Assembly (NCBI GenBank): GCA_029204225.1
Contig: CM055098.1
Coordinates: 202,501 to 266,500, forward strand
Direction of reading: 5' to 3'
Source: Diphasiastrum complanatum
Taxonomy: Eukaryota > Streptophyta > Lycopodiopsida > Lycopodiales > Lycopodiaceae
Length of the DNA stretch: 64,000 bases
The translations under genes were made by a program, and so were the position numbers. Below are positions 45,900 through 58,518 of the stretch, piece by piece (position 1 is the first letter of the stretch; every line of letters starts with the position of its first letter). The notes beneath the pieces were generated by a model. That model searched no databases. It worked only from the letters and a program-made list of their open reading frames with translations, and was not told the DNA's origin.

Positions 45900-46812
45900 C
45901 CTTGCTGCATCAAAATCTTGATCTAGTGCTATCCATATTGTACTACTCTTTTTTCATCTTTGATAATTCAAATCAAGACTCAACATTTGCCTTCAGATTT
46001 GATATTAAAAGCAAATGGGATCTTTTTTTATTCGGCACTGATCTATATCTCCATCAACAAATACATTTAGAGAAATAAACCAACTTAATTGAATATTTTG
46101 AGTCCCGTACTTCTTTTCATAGAATTATTTACATCAATAAAGAGCTTGCATCGAAATTATTCTAAAATAGTGCTATCAAGAATAATTAATTCGTTATTGT
46201 CCAATTTTGGAAGTGGAATGATGTCAAGATTTCCAAAGCTTCCATGCATATCTACAATTCAAAGTGAGTCATAAAAGTAGACACTACTATCAACAAGTTC
46301 TTTTGGAGATCTTTCTTGATACTGCAATTCCTCTATATCTAAATGTATGACATCCAATATACCAGCAAGTGATTATGTGGGCTCTCATTCATTTATATTT
46401 GATGGATATAAATCTACAAGATACAACAAATTATGAGATTCTAAATACAAATTAAAATTCTACTAGATAAAATAAAGGTAAAAGTACAATAATTCAAATA
46501 CTTACAACTATATTTCCTATGATCATTTGGATTCACAAATTGAACACTCAGTTCAAAATGCATATAAACGTGTTGAAATAACACATCTGAAATGGATTGT
46601 CCTCCTGGAGATGCTCTGAAGTCAAGAATCCTAGCTTTCCAACATGACTTAAAAGATAACTTTGTTCTTTTTTTCGTCAAGACGTTCCTTTTGATGATAG
46701 AAATACCCAAGTGTGCTTCACATATTTTCTTGGTATCCAGTTTCCTGCTTTGTCTCTCTCATTTTGAAGAACGACAAAGTCTTGTTTTTCTAGATTTTGT
46801 AGATGACGCCAT
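45900..46812 (-). pseudogene. pseudogene paralogous to the gene at 61870-63242
   Basis: On the minus strand exon 1 (46812-46506) starts ATGGCG like its paralogue. It keeps NERDKAGNW, SFKSCWKARILDFRASPGGQ and SISDVLFQHVYMHFEL, but with a frame break near the start. The donor gtaagt lies at the same codon position as in the paralogue. The intron (46505-46414, 92 bp) ends in ttgtag, and exon 2 resumes with YPS. Exon 2 has several in-frame stops but retains EELQYQERSPKELVDSS, FRCKLFID, CRIKK and IALDQDF. Sequence matching the middle (LSDETLSDLMDQGW) and the C-terminal module is missing. It is a dead duplicate formed at the DNA level, since the intron is kept. Confidence 0.8.
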
Positions 46813-47127
46813 GGTTTAGATCTCTATCACCCTCCTTTTTGGATGATTTAAAGTCCCTTAGATTCACGTCTCTACATTGCATTTGGCTCTTTTGACTTGA
46901 AAATTATCTCATGTTATTATTCTTCTTTTGTTAAGGTCGACTAAAACAAGGGCATGTTGTAAACATCTTGTTGATTTTCTTTTAAATTGCAAAAATTAAC
47001 CTACTACTCATTATGGAGCTCAACAAGCTTGCTTGTTTCACACAAGTCAATCAGTGTGTTTGGTGTAGTGATGTGTGATTTTTCCATTCATTTTCCATGA
47101 TTACACGAGAAAAGAAATTCTATTCTA

Positions 47128-47239
<112 letters not shown>

Positions 47240-48149
47240 CACAACCATAATTATATCAATGTAGCCATTCATTTTTAAGAACTAAATATCTCACATAAAA
47301 ATTCAATGTAATCAAATTGTTTATGCTTTATTTTAGAAGTGATATGATTTTTTCTATAGCTCCAAAAGATGTTCAAAAGATTTTAAAAATAAAAATAAAA
47401 ACCTTTTAAAAACAACCTAATATCATGTCTTTTAGATGACGACTTTGTCATCCACAAGAGCCATGGAAAAAGGGCCTTCCACCCTTAGAAACCTAGGTAC
47501 GTGTGAAAGTAGGTGCTTCCACCCAGCCATGTAGCAAATTGTGAGCCCTAGCATGCATGCAAACTCACTATTCTCATTTCAGAAGCTATTTTATTTTTCA
47601 AATGACATATATGTAAGTGTCAAAGCTAAATTGATTAAAAAAATGTAGTCAATTGTAGCGGGGTGAGTTGGGTAGAGTTTTTATTGAGCTAGGAAGGCAT
47701 AGTCTCAAATCTCAAATGATGTGTGATGACATTTTAGGATCTTTGTTCCAAAAATCAAGGGACACGGTTTGGCTTTAATTGTAAATTTTGTATATATAGA
47801 TTGCTAGTCGCTTGAACAATATTTATAAAAGAAATTTGCAAAAATTTAGTAACTTAATTTTGTTGGCTTCTTAAAAGTAAAATTCTAAAATTTGGACCTG
47901 TTATGAAGTCTAATTTTCAGATATTCAAAAGGCGATAGTTTTTTTAATTGTGTTTCAATTGACACTTTGCTACATTTTTTTGACTTTATTAGCCTTGCTA
48001 CTTAAGCACTAAGCCCTATTGCGACAATTTGTTGAAAAAATGAGGTCACTTTTTTAGGTAAGTTTGAGCATTAGAATAAGTTTTCATAATTTTTAAATTC
48101 ATGTAGATTGTTATTCTATTTGTTTAACAATTTAAATGGGCTGCTTAAT

Positions 48150-48480
48150 TAAGGCACAAGCTTCTCCTGGCCTGAGGCGCGAGCACTGTGGCCCTTTGGC
48201 CCCGTGCCCTCCTGACCACAAGTTTTTTTGTTTTTTTTTAACTGGCTGCCCAGATGGCAGGTGTCCAGCCAGCCAATGTTTGTCCCAGTGCTTGCCTGCC
48301 CGCCCGCCCGGGACCCGCCCTGGCGCCGCTCTGTAAAATCAGGCGCCCCCTGATTTTTGACGGGCACCGCGGGGCAAATCCCTCCCACGCGCGGGCAGTG
48401 CTGGTCATTGTTTGAAATGCGAAGCAGGCGAATATGGAGAGGCCTTTGGCAATTTGCAAATGCTAAGCCTAACTGTGAGC
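48150..48480. other. GC-rich patch of unknown origin
   Basis: Markedly richer in G+C than both flanks, with cgcccgcccgcccgggacccg-type sequence and a short inverted repeat (ctggctg...cagccag, 48242-48272) after a T-run. A minus frame of 114 codons passes through it without a recognisable motif. Confidence 0.4.
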
Positions 48481-49082
48481 GACGAAAATACAAACTTTAA
48501 TGAATTGGGCAAGAACGTTGTAAGAGCGTAACTCTAAAAGGACCAGCAGCTCTGCTATATTTGCTATCTCGTGTCAGATCACGCCTTAGCTAACTTGAAT
48601 TTACAGACCCATTCATAGTCTTTCACAACAATACCATTTGAATTTTGCGCCATGGCAAACCACGATCTTACTTCTTCGTATCAAAATGTAGCTTGGCACC
48701 TGCTTCGCTATCTCAAAGCATGACCAACAAGTTTTATCATACAACAGATTTAGATACACTTTGGAGCATTGCCTCGGAGTCAGCTCAACAAACGCGAATT
48801 ACTATTGTATGAGCACAAGCTTAATGACAAGTCTAGTTACACGATTTTCTGTACACGTTAGCAGCTTACAATTGTGGCCTCTAGATTGTGAAGAAGCCTG
48901 TTACTTCCACCAGAGGGACATAGTTGAAGATGATCTAGCTCAGATAGAAAACAAAGATGGTTTTCACATCTCAGCTACTAGCCTTGCCAATTCATCTGTA
49001 TTTCAACAGCAATAGCAACAGCTGGATTGCAGAACGGATTAGATTATATAACTGATTATGGCCTATTAATGACCGAGGAACT

Positions 49083-49088
49083 TTTATT
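49083..49088 (-). terminator. polyadenylation signal of second ATL gene
   Basis: AATAAA on the minus strand, 38 bases after the stop codon, as in the first copy. Confidence 0.6.
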
Positions 49089-49125
49089 CGGTCAACAACT
49101 TGCGTTGTTTGAGTATGGCAGTACT

Positions 49126-50148
49126 TCAAGGTGTAAGAATTGTCTGGCCGTGGAAGTGATTTATGCTTTTGGGCGTCGCAGGGACTGACGATCGCTTCTC
49201 TCTCATGCTAAAGATCCGCTTGATGGTTTTGAGGTGCGAGAGTGGTGATCCAAATTCATGTCCTGACGTAGGAGTTGGAGTAGGAGATGTAGGGCGGGAG
49301 GCGCAATTGGACGGATGAATTGTTGGTCTGCTGGGCACCTCAATAACAAGGTGTTCTAATTTCTTGAATCTTTCAGCGTTGGAGCTTGAGCGCAAGTTCC
49401 CGTGATTCTGGTTTCCATAGAAAAGTGTATTCAATGGATATTGCACGCTTGGGTCTTTCTCCAGGTTCTTGTGAGAATTACAATGTGGGTGTTCTTGCTG
49501 CTGTTGCTCTGAATATGTCGCTTGCCTTTCAAATGCATTCTTAAGCACATCGTTGCTAATTTGCTCTTCCGCCATAGTCCTATAGTTTGGATCAAAGGTT
49601 AGCTCGACTGAGACAACATGAGAAGGAGCTGCCTGTACACCAATCTCTTCATCCACACGCAGATTCTCAGCGTCCTTGTGTGAGATTGATTCCTCACCCA
49701 CGGTGGCTCTGCATAGAGGGCAGGTGGAATGCGAGAGAAACCACATATCGATGCAAGCAGTATGGAAGCAGTGTTTGCATTTTGGAAGCAAGCGACCAGT
49801 TTCGTTCTCTCGAAACTCGCTGATGCAGACTGAGCACTCCATGGGCTCCTTCATGCTCTCTTTGGTGTACACAAACGTTGGAAGCGTATCCAAAACCCCC
49901 TTGTCCAGCCCAACTGGAGCATCCTGCATTCTTTCGGGATGCTGGACATCAGCCATACGATCCCCAGCTACCCACCCGAAGTCCGCCCATATCCGTCTCA
50001 CATACAAGTGCATTGCAATTACCAACAGCACCACTAGCACCACAATAATCCCGGCGACAGCCAGGATTCTCACATTCAACGTTGGAGAACTAGTGTACGA
50101 TGAGTTCTGATCATCAGCTGCGTTGTAGCTCACGCTATAAGAGTCCAT
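49126..50148 (-). CDS. ATL-family RING-H2 E3 ubiquitin ligase, 340 aa
   Basis: Paralogue of the gene at 5328-6377 in opposite orientation. The start (MDSYSVSYNAADDQ) is short and polar, followed by a transmembrane helix at residues 27-47. The GLD motif (GLDKGVLDTLPTFVY) lies at 80-94. The RING-H2 ligands are C105, C108, C124, H126, H129, C132, C143 and C146, with ACIDMWF in between. The C-terminal block RFKKLEHLVIEVPSRP and the tail KTIKRIFSMREKRSSVPATP match the first copy. Single exon and fully open. The two proteins differ mainly in the juxtamembrane segment and the disordered middle, while RING and tail are nearly fixed, which suggests both are under constraint. Role inferred from the family: ubiquitin transfer at a membrane. 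Confidence 0.93.
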   Translation of the reverse strand: MDSYSVSYNAADDQNSSYTSSPTLNVRILAVAGIIVVLVVLLVIAMHLYVRRIWADFGWVAGDRMADVQHPERMQDAPVGLDKGVLDTLPTFVYTKESMKEPMECSVCISEFRENETGRLLPKCKHCFHTACIDMWFLSHSTCPLCRATVGEESISHKDAENLRVDEEIGVQAAPSHVVSVELTFDPNYRTMAEEQISNDVLKNAFERQATYSEQQQQEHPHCNSHKNLEKDPSVQYPLNTLFYGNQNHGNLRSSSNAERFKKLEHLVIEVPSRPTIHPSNCASRPTSPTPTPTSGHEFGSPLSHLKTIKRIFSMREKRSSVPATPKSINHFHGQTILTP

Positions 50149-50329
50149 TTTTGCAGCAAAAGAATAGTGCTATCACAAAAAACTTTTTTGTCTCCTACTC
50201 GTTTTCTGCATGTATAAGCAATTAGCTACGATATATTGAGCTTTGCGCAGGTAGGAAATTGGAATTGCGCAGGACAGATTTTGTACTGTAGCCTGGTAAA
50301 GGAAATCAGGGAAATTGCGGGTGTAATTC

Positions 50330-50342
50330 ATATATATTTATA
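50330..50342 (-). promoter_or_regulatory. TATA-box candidate of second ATL gene
   Basis: The minus strand reads attataaatatat about 185 bases upstream of the start codon, a plausible core promoter. The first copy has no matching TATA-like sequence at the same distance. Confidence 0.4.
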
Positions 50343-50462
50343 ATACATTTTGTAGGAAGAACCGTAAACGTTGGCACCAGGGGCGCCCAAAACTCCAAAA
50401 GATGTATATACATAGTTACTTATTATATGAAAGAAATAGGAGGGAAGGAGTAAATTGGAGAA

Positions 50463-50505
50463 GACCGTTGCTGCCGTTGTTGTTGTTGTTGTTGTTGTTG
50501 GGTAT
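50463..50505. repeat. (TTG)n microsatellite
   Basis: ttg/gtt triplets, about ten in a row, upstream of the second ATL gene. Confidence 0.85.
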
Positions 50506-50519
50506 AATTGCGAATTATG

Positions 50520-52560
50520 ATAGCCTAGCGTTCTCCGTTGCCAATATTAACAACACTTTTGTGGCCCAAAAAATTTGACGCCAATTCTATGTAACTTGGT
50601 CAAGGAAGGACTTCAATCAACAAATCAACAACACTTTGGACATCACAAAATTAATTCATAGCCTTGTGATGCACTAAGTAGGTTAAGGGAAGCATAAAAT
50701 AGGATTTTTTTAATTTTTTCAAAATGCACTAACGATAAGCGGTATATTCCATTTGGTAAAGTTCTTTCAATGATGTCTATTTACAATAAGTGATATTCAT
50801 AGGAAGTAATATTTTACATATGGTTAAGTTATGTCAATGATGTCTATTCATAATAAATGATATGCTACATTTTGTAAGGTTTTTAATTGTGCCATTCAAG
50901 CGTCATCAAAATAAATTGAAAATTTTGCACCAAAGCTTGCTTTACATATAGAAGAAAGTCCTTGCACCCCCTTGTCAGAATCAGAGTGATAGGCCCAAGG
51001 GCTTGAGGTTCTTACATCCAAGGAAGCCTCAAGGATTGGGGATTTCCCCAATATAAGATCTAAGTTGTCAATGGATTATGCCCATAAATGGGCTTTACAA
51101 GCGTAAACAATTTTCTAAAATACACATATACTAACGAGATTTTTTACGTCTGTTTAAGCCTCTCACCAAGAAAACAAGAACGATGTGGTATAATACCACA
51201 AAGGCCTTGCCATGTCATGTTGTCATATTTTGATTTTGACTTTTTGTGAAGAATAAAAGAATGCAGAAGCATAGCTTAGTGAAATTTTGACGATTGTTTT
51301 TAACTTTTATTGGCGAATGTTTTATGGATTGTGATGATGTTTTTTTTTTCGTTAATCCAACAACTTCAGGATTATGGCAAGGCGTTCATGACATAATACC
51401 ACAAGAATAACTTGAATACATACATTGAGAGCTTCAATAGATAAGAACAAAGTTTGGTACAAGCACTAGAAACTTCAATCTCTTACGATACAACTTTCAT
51501 CTTTCTGTCTTTTAGAACACGAATTTGGACTTGTAAATTTGAAATTGTCATATACCAGCTTGTTATTGAGTTCACATAAAGAGATCTGACATAATAAGAT
51601 TTTTTGATAATTATTATTCCGTTTTAATAGACAACACAATATGATAAATATGATTTAATGCACTTTTCAAATGATTCATATCTAATTTACATATTGTCCT
51701 ATATTTCAACATGCTAAAAAAAAAGTAAAAAACACAAGTACATCTCGTGACAGAGATCGTCCCTTCTCTACTACAAATCTAGCAACTGGCCATTCCTCAA
51801 ATGAGAAATAAAAAGCAAAGTCTACATGCAACTCACTTCTTGGCCATTAACCAAATGTTGTTTGTTATATTTCATGTATATATGATCACTTACATGTGAG
51901 GTAGTTGGGCCTTTAACCAAGGTTCAAACTTAGGGGATTCATGCAAACACTCAATGGGATGTGTGCTTGCTATGGATCCATTGCATATCACTTAGAAAAA
52001 GGAAAAAACAAACTATGCATGCAAGTCACTTTTCAGATGATGAAATTTGTTGATACAGAATGTAATATTGTGAGTATTTAATTGCACAAATTGTGGCCAC
52101 GTTTTGTGAATTTAAGCATGAAATTGAAAATTATAAAATTTATCATTACTTTGATCAATTCATACATAGTAAATTGTGATACTCATTTTTTGCAATTGTG
52201 ATGTGCATTGTGGCATTGTAAATATATTACATCGTGAGATTTAATAATACTTATTGTGGACATTAACTTTAAAAATTTTATATTTAGCTGTAAAACTTCA
52301 AATACTTAATAATAAATTTTTCATTACTTTTGAAAACTAATTGCAATAACTAAAAATCTACTATCCTAAAAATTATGCATAATATTGTGACTTGATGCTG
52401 AGATTGTGACATGATAAATATTCAAATATAAAATTTATTATTATTATTTGTCAAATTACAAAATGATTAAATTGATTTTCATCCATTCTTATTGAATGGT
52501 CATTTCTCATTTCAAATATTTACATATCTCAAAACACCATAATAATGGCACTAATCACAA
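50520..52560. other. AT-rich intergenic, no gene recognised
   Basis: Long AT-rich spacer with only short frames. No repeat partner noticed within the window. Confidence 0.6.
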
Positions 52561-53275
52561 ATAGAATCACAAGAAAGTGATCCAAGCAACAGTAAGGCAG
52601 AGAGACAACAATCTTCCAAGCCTTAGATCTTTCTAATTAAGGTGGCAAAGCTTTCCACAATTCCCCAACCTGCAACCACAGAGTTAGAGGCAACAAATGG
52701 CTTTCAAAGCTTCACAGCCTGCAACCACAATATTAGAGGCAACAAGAGATAACACCAAATCTGATCCAACAAAAGAAATGGTGATAACACAATGCTAGAA
52801 ATCAAAGCAGTGAATTAATAGCAATGAAATATAAGCAGTTTGCAGCAAAGATCCAACAAAGAAGTTAGAGTGGAAGCCACCAGGCAGATCAGCCTCTTCT
52901 CCTTTCCTCCTCCCTTGTTCTTGGACAGTATCTGATTCTGTGGAGATTTTGTCTGGTCGTGATGAAGATATTGTCAACCACCGATAGTTGGATTACGGCC
53001 GATTGTTCGAGGATGATTGAATAATCGAGGTTGGTCGCATAGTTTGGGATGGCCGAACAATCCGAACAATCGAAGGTGGCCGAATGTCGAAGAGTGGATG
53101 AATAGTCCGTGTCGGTTGAGTCGACAGAACATTGTCATTGCTTTGGAATTTTTGTAAACTGTTAGAAAACAAGTGTATTTTTGTAGTGTATGTGACTGTG
53201 TGGTTATTTAGAAGCAGTAGGTGAATGGATCTAGATTAGCATAGAGATAAGGATGGAGAGAATAGAAATCCAACA
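52560..53275 (-). repeat. probable 3' LTR of a minus-strand copia
   Basis: The right edge is clear: on the minus strand a purine tract (agattaagggagatg) is followed by tgttggatttc. The left edge is uncertain because no second copy is present. Confidence 0.45.
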
Positions 53276-55307
53276 CATCTCCCTTAATCTGGAACCTTGA
53301 ATGCCTTGATTTTCAAATTCAATATAACACATAAGTTCTTGTGGTTTCTAGGTCAATCCCTTAAAGATGTCAACTACCATATATAGAGCTCTGCAAAACT
53401 TTAGACTCACCTCCTTTTTTAGTATTATATAGTGGTATTTGATATGGATGTGCTTGTTCCTAGAATGAAATCTAGGATTGACGGATAATGCAATTGCACT
53501 CTGATTGCCGCACTCAATGATTGTTGGAGCAGATTGTCTGAGAACAATATCAGACAATAGATTTTTCAACCAAATTGCCTCTTTAGTAGCTTGAGAGGCT
53601 GCAATGTATTCTGATTCCATTGATGTCATTACAATGGAGATTTGTATTTTATTGTACTTCCATGATATTGGACCATTATTGAATAGGAAGACAAGTCCAA
53701 AAGTCGATCTTCTGGTGCCAATATCGTCTGCCCAATTTGCATCTGTATATCCATGGATATCGGATGAATTGACCTTCCCATAGCAGATGCAAAGGTCAAT
53801 GGTAGCTCGTACTTATTTGATTACTCTGAAAAGAGCTTTCCAGTGGATCATCCCAAGATTAGCCATATATTGGCTTAAAGAGCTGATGACATATGCAAGA
53901 TCGGGCCTAGTAGAGATCATTGCGTACATCAGGGATCCGATAATTGATTGATATGGATATTCCTTCATTTCGGCCTTCTCCTCATTGGTCTGAGGGTATT
54001 GGTCCTTAGATGATTTTAGACCTGGGTCCATGGGATTATGTACAAACTTGCAATTCATGAAATTGAATATCGTCAACAAATTATAGAAGTGCCTCTGCTG
54101 GGTGATATAGAGAAGTCTTCTGCTTCTATCTATGTGGATCTGAATCTTGAGACAATAATGTGCTTCTCCCAAACCTGTCATCTCAAATTCTTGGGATAAC
54201 ATCCTCTTAGTGTCCTTTGTCAATTCGATATTGTTGCGGAGCAGCAACGTATCATCCACATAGAGTGTGAATATGAAAAAGAATTGATTAAAAACTTTGA
54301 AATATACATTACAATTTGCAAAGCTTGGTTCAAATCCATGATCGATCAAGAATGTGTTGATTCGATGGGATTATGCTCCAGATGATTGCTTCAGACCGTA
54401 CAAAGATTTATGGAGTTTGCATACCTGATTTTCTTGACCATTGAGGATATAGCCTTCTGGTTGGATCATGTAAAATGTCCTCCTAGATAACTTTGTTGAG
54501 GAATGTTGTTTGTGCTACAGTAGCATATGATAGTAGCAATCTAATGGAAGTGTGCTTGACAACCGGGCTAAAAGTTTCGAAGTAGTCGATATTTTGAATT
54601 TGTCAAAATCCCATTGCCACGAGTCGAGCTTTTCTTCTGTCGATACTGCCATCTGCTTTGTATTTGATCTCAAAGATCCATTTACAATTGATTATCTTTC
54701 TGTCTACTAGCATCTCGATGATAGTCCATGTGTTGTTCCTCAGCAGTGAGTTGTACTCTTTGTCCATAGCTTCTTTCAGAGATCTGAATCGGCCTGTGAA
54801 TAACTTTCTCAACTATGGTTGGCTCCTAAAAAGAGTAGTGAGCATACTCATCAATGTATCAAACATGCTGACTTCAAATTCTTGTTGATTTTCTGGTTGA
54901 AGTTTCTGGCTGCAAAATTTGACATTGTGTTGGCTGGTCCTGAGTTGTAGGTTCTTTATCTTCTTCTGGATCTGGTTGTACATGGTGACTGCTTGAAGGA
55001 ATCGAAATGACATTTCAATATTTATCAGTTGTCGAAGTAGAAATTCTGAACTACATCTGGTCCTTGTCCTTTAAATCAATAAACTGATCTTCAATAAAAG
55101 TCATGTCCCTGTTAGTGAAAACTTTACAGGTCTCTATGTTGTACAGTCTATACATTCCATCAGAAACACAATAGACAACAAAAATAGTTTTAAATAAATG
55201 CTCATCTAGTTTCTTTCTGTTGTTCTTTGGGACATGAGAATAGGCAACACATCCAAATACTCTCAAATGTTTTAATGAAGGCTTGGATCCTGTCCAGACT
55301 TCATGAG
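53275..55307 (-). mobile_element. Ty1/copia 3' half, broken
   Basis: In element order on the minus strand: the integrase C-terminal end (LRVFGCVAYSHVPKNNRKKL), reverse transcriptase (about 53800-54820; FTLYVDDTLLL, YPYQSIIGSLMYAMISTRPD) and RNase H (about 53350-53630; SEYIAASQATKEAIWL, FHSRNKHIHIKYHYI). It ends abruptly at 55307 within integrase. About six or more breaks. Confidence 0.82.
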
Positions 55308-55705
55308 AGTTATGTTGTCAAGGAGGCCTTTAGTTATACGTCGGTTTTGCACGTAGGCTATGTGATTTGAGTGTGTTTCAATCTTAGGAAGTGGAAAGAG
55401 TCATTAGATTGAGGATAGATCATAGGTTGATCAAGATTTCACTATTCTATGTGTTGATTTGCTTGGTATAAGCGTTAGAAGAGAATTGTGTAGTTTCATA
55501 TCTTTGTGATTTCCTTTTGAAAACATTTGTTGTTGCTCAAAGGAGTGCTTTGTGCATTGAAACAAGTTGAAAGAGAGGATCAGGTCATTGCTACATGGCT
55601 ACATCAAGTAGAGTCATGTTGGAAGCCAATGATAGGCTTACCTCAAGTAACTATTCATTGTGGAAAGTGAGGATAGAATCACTTCTTGAGATGAATGATG
55701 TTTTG
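55308..55705 (+). mobile_element. retroelement leader and Gag-start patch
   Basis: A + strand fragment wedged between two minus-strand copia halves. It ends in a copia Gag start, MLEANDRLTSSNYSLWKVR then IESLLEMNDVL, resembling the Gag start at 386 (LLEASERLNSTNYAIWKVR). The upstream part looks like untranslated leader. Confidence 0.65.
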
Positions 55706-58518
55706 TAACATGTAGATCTCCTCTTCAATAGTCTCGTTCAAAAAGGCTATTTGGACGTCCATTTGGTGGACTTTGAGCTCGGCTGTAGTTGCATAGGGAA
55801 GTAATAGTCGAATTGAAGTATGTTTAACAACAGAGATGAAAGTCTCTGAATAATCTAGATATGGAATATGTGAAAAACCTTTGGCAACCAATCTAGCCTT
55901 GTATCGATTTGGTTTTCTTTCAGCATCATACTTTGCTTTGAATATCCATTCGCATGGAATTGGATTTTGATCCTTTGGCAGCTATGTTACAGTCCATGTC
56001 TGATTCTCAATTAGAGAATTGAATAATGGTCCAGTGTAGCTTTCCATTGACCATCATCTCGAGTTGACATTGCTTCTGATAGAATGCATGGTTCTTGCAC
56101 AAAATAGTAGGCTGGATCATCCATAAATCGGGACGGAGGCTATCTGGATCGATTTGATCTTCTGGGTTGAACTTCGATCCTCTGATGCAATTCGACTCGT
56201 TGAAGATCTGACTCACTATCTGAGTCTATATCATTTTTCTGATGTTTGATCCTGAGTTTGCATTTGGTTTTGACTCTGGGATCAAAATTTTTTGGAGCCT
56301 CCCCCTTGTGTTCGATGAACTGATCTTCCACAAAAATGACGTCTCTACTTGTGAATGCCTTCTGTGTTCGGATTGTAGAGTTTGTATGCCTTGTGGTCTG
56401 GAGAATAGCCAATAAAAATCGATTTACTACTAGACTTAGTATTATCTAGATTCTTCCTAAGAGTAAGCAATGCAACCAAAAACTCGAATGTGCTTGAGTG
56501 AGGGTTTTGATCATTTCCATACCTCATAAGGTGTTTTGTCATTTAGAGCTTTCTTAATGGATCGATTTTGTAGATAGACATCAATCGTGATAGCTTTTGC
56601 CCAAAATTTCTTTGGAAGAGCAGCATGGGTCAACATTCTCTTGGCACTTTCAATCAATGTCCAATTCTTCCTTTCAACTATACCATTGGACTGGGGTGAA
56701 TAGCTAGTTGTAGATTGTTGGTGTATTTCATTCGCCTTGCAGAACTCCTTGAATTTGGTAGAGATAAATTCTCCCTCTCCATCAGTGCGTAGAGCCTTGA
56801 TTTTTCTCAATAAAGGTTAGAAATTAAATGGCTCCCCCTATGGAAACAGTCCGCATAGAGCCACAAATGTCACTATGTACACGATCTAGCAAACCTTTAG
56901 ATGAGTGGACTGAATCAGAATTGAATAGACTTCTGGCATGTTTGCTGATAATATAGCTTTCACAAAGAGAAGTTGATTTGATAATAGATGGTATATCTTG
57001 CACTAAATTCATATTTGATATTTGTTGAATATTTTTGGAGTTTAAATGGCCTAGTCTACAATGCCATGATATATCAATCGATTTAGAAGTTGAAGTATGA
57101 AGAGCTTGACTGTTTGTAGAATAACAATGGCTTAGCTTGTAAAGATAGCCATATCTCCTACTGAAAGCTAAAACTTTTCTAGATTTGTCAATAATAGCGT
57201 AGCCCTCTATATCGAATTTGACTGTATGGCCAAAATTAGTGATTCTGCTTATTGAAAGCAAATTTTTGGTAAGATCTGGAACATGAAGAACATTGGACAA
57301 AAATTTTACATCACCTTTCTGAAATTCGATCCTGACTATTCATTCACCCTCGATAATATGAGATGAGTTGTCTCCTAATTGTACAACTCGAGAATGAGTG
57401 AATGACTTGCAGTCTTGGAACTAGTCATGGTGGTGAGTCGTGTGCTGTGTTGCTCCCGAGTCCAAATACCAAGAATCGATATCCTGCAATTCTCCAACTT
57501 TGCTCATGAAGGCTACTTCATTTTTCTCTTGTGGCTGGGTCAAGTGACTTGTAGTTGAAGCATTTTCTTGTTGTTGTTGGAACTGCTTCTTCTTTTCATT
57601 ATGGTATCTCAATGTCCTATAGTCCTTAATAAGGTAACCCGTCCTCTTACAATATTTATAGAATAGTTTTTGTCTTGGCTGGAATGATGAAGTCTCTGAA
57701 TTTGATCCTAGATTCGATCCAAGCTGCATGTTGCTCTTCTTGTCAAGATAGTCTGACTTTGTAGATCTCTTGGATCTAGAATTTTGATTTTTCTTTGAGA
57801 ATAGAGCTTGAGGATCCCTGATCCTGAGCTGGAGGAGGATCCATTTAGTCTGATCTACTCTTGAAGTAGCATCAAGATGACTCTTGATAGAGTAAGATGT
57901 TGTTGGGTCGAGGTAGTTGTGACCCAGGCTTTGAAAGCTTCAAGTAGACTCGATAGTAGGGTCATTACTGCATCGGAATCTTCAATGACTGAGCCAGTTT
58001 TAGTCATATGCTCCATGAGATTTTTGAATGTGTTGAGATGGCTCGAAATACTGTCTGCATAAGACATATTAAATGTAATTTTTTTTTTCTCAAATGTAGC
58101 TTGGATGTCCCAAGCATTCTTAGCGGTTTGAGTAGTTCAAATATGGTTAATTTGAGAGACTTTAATCTGCAGAGTAATCAAGGAAATTGCCTTGCCATCT
58201 CTCTATCTCCATTTGGTGATGTTGTTTGCATCGATCTCAGGCTTGACCTCTGTGCCATCAATGATGTCCCATAGTTCTTTGGCAAGTAGTACGACTTTCA
58301 TCCTGAACTTCCAGAGATGGTAGTTCTCTCTATCGGGTTTGTCAATTAGAGATGAACTAGAAGATGGATCCATTTTGGTGAAGAAAGCGATATCGCTAGT
58401 AGAGAAAATGATATTGAAAAAATGCTCGCTGCGCACTTTGAAAAGTGATGTCTTGATAGAAACAAGACTCATGACCTGCATGGGAAGGCAGATCCCCAAA
58501 ACACAAGCTTTGATACCA
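55706..58518 (-). mobile_element. Ty1/copia 5' half, broken
   Basis: Minus-strand element with the primer site at its right end. It holds gag (about 57850-58500; NYHLWKFRMKVVLLAKELWD), a knuckle-like region and protease start (about 57420-57730; WYLDSGATQHTTH), and pre-integrase (WHCRLGHLNSKNIQQI). Then come integrase (about 56510-56830; LRTDGEGEFISTKF, YSPQSNGIVERKNWTLIESA) and the beginning of reverse transcriptase (about 55680-55890; HQMDVQIAFLNETIEEEIYM). About ten breaks. It overlaps in content with the neighbouring 3' half, so they are two different copies. Confidence 0.82.
58507..58518 (-). other. primer binding site, minus-strand copia
   Basis: The minus strand reads tggtatcaaagc, the copia variant of the initiator-tRNA site, touching an LTR end (ttttgaca). 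Confidence 0.75.

Larger units (their letters stand above)
48680..50160 (-). repeat. ATL segmental duplication, right inverted copy
   Basis: Inverted partner of 5320-6810, including the 3' flank. Confidence 0.8.

Noticed and set aside
48149-48493. 114-codon minus frame in the GC-rich patch
   Set aside because: High G+C lowers stop-codon frequency. There is no motif, and the ends do not match a gene structure.
49587-50110. Plus-strand frames opposite the second ATL gene
   Set aside because: They are shadows of the well-supported minus-strand RING-H2 gene.
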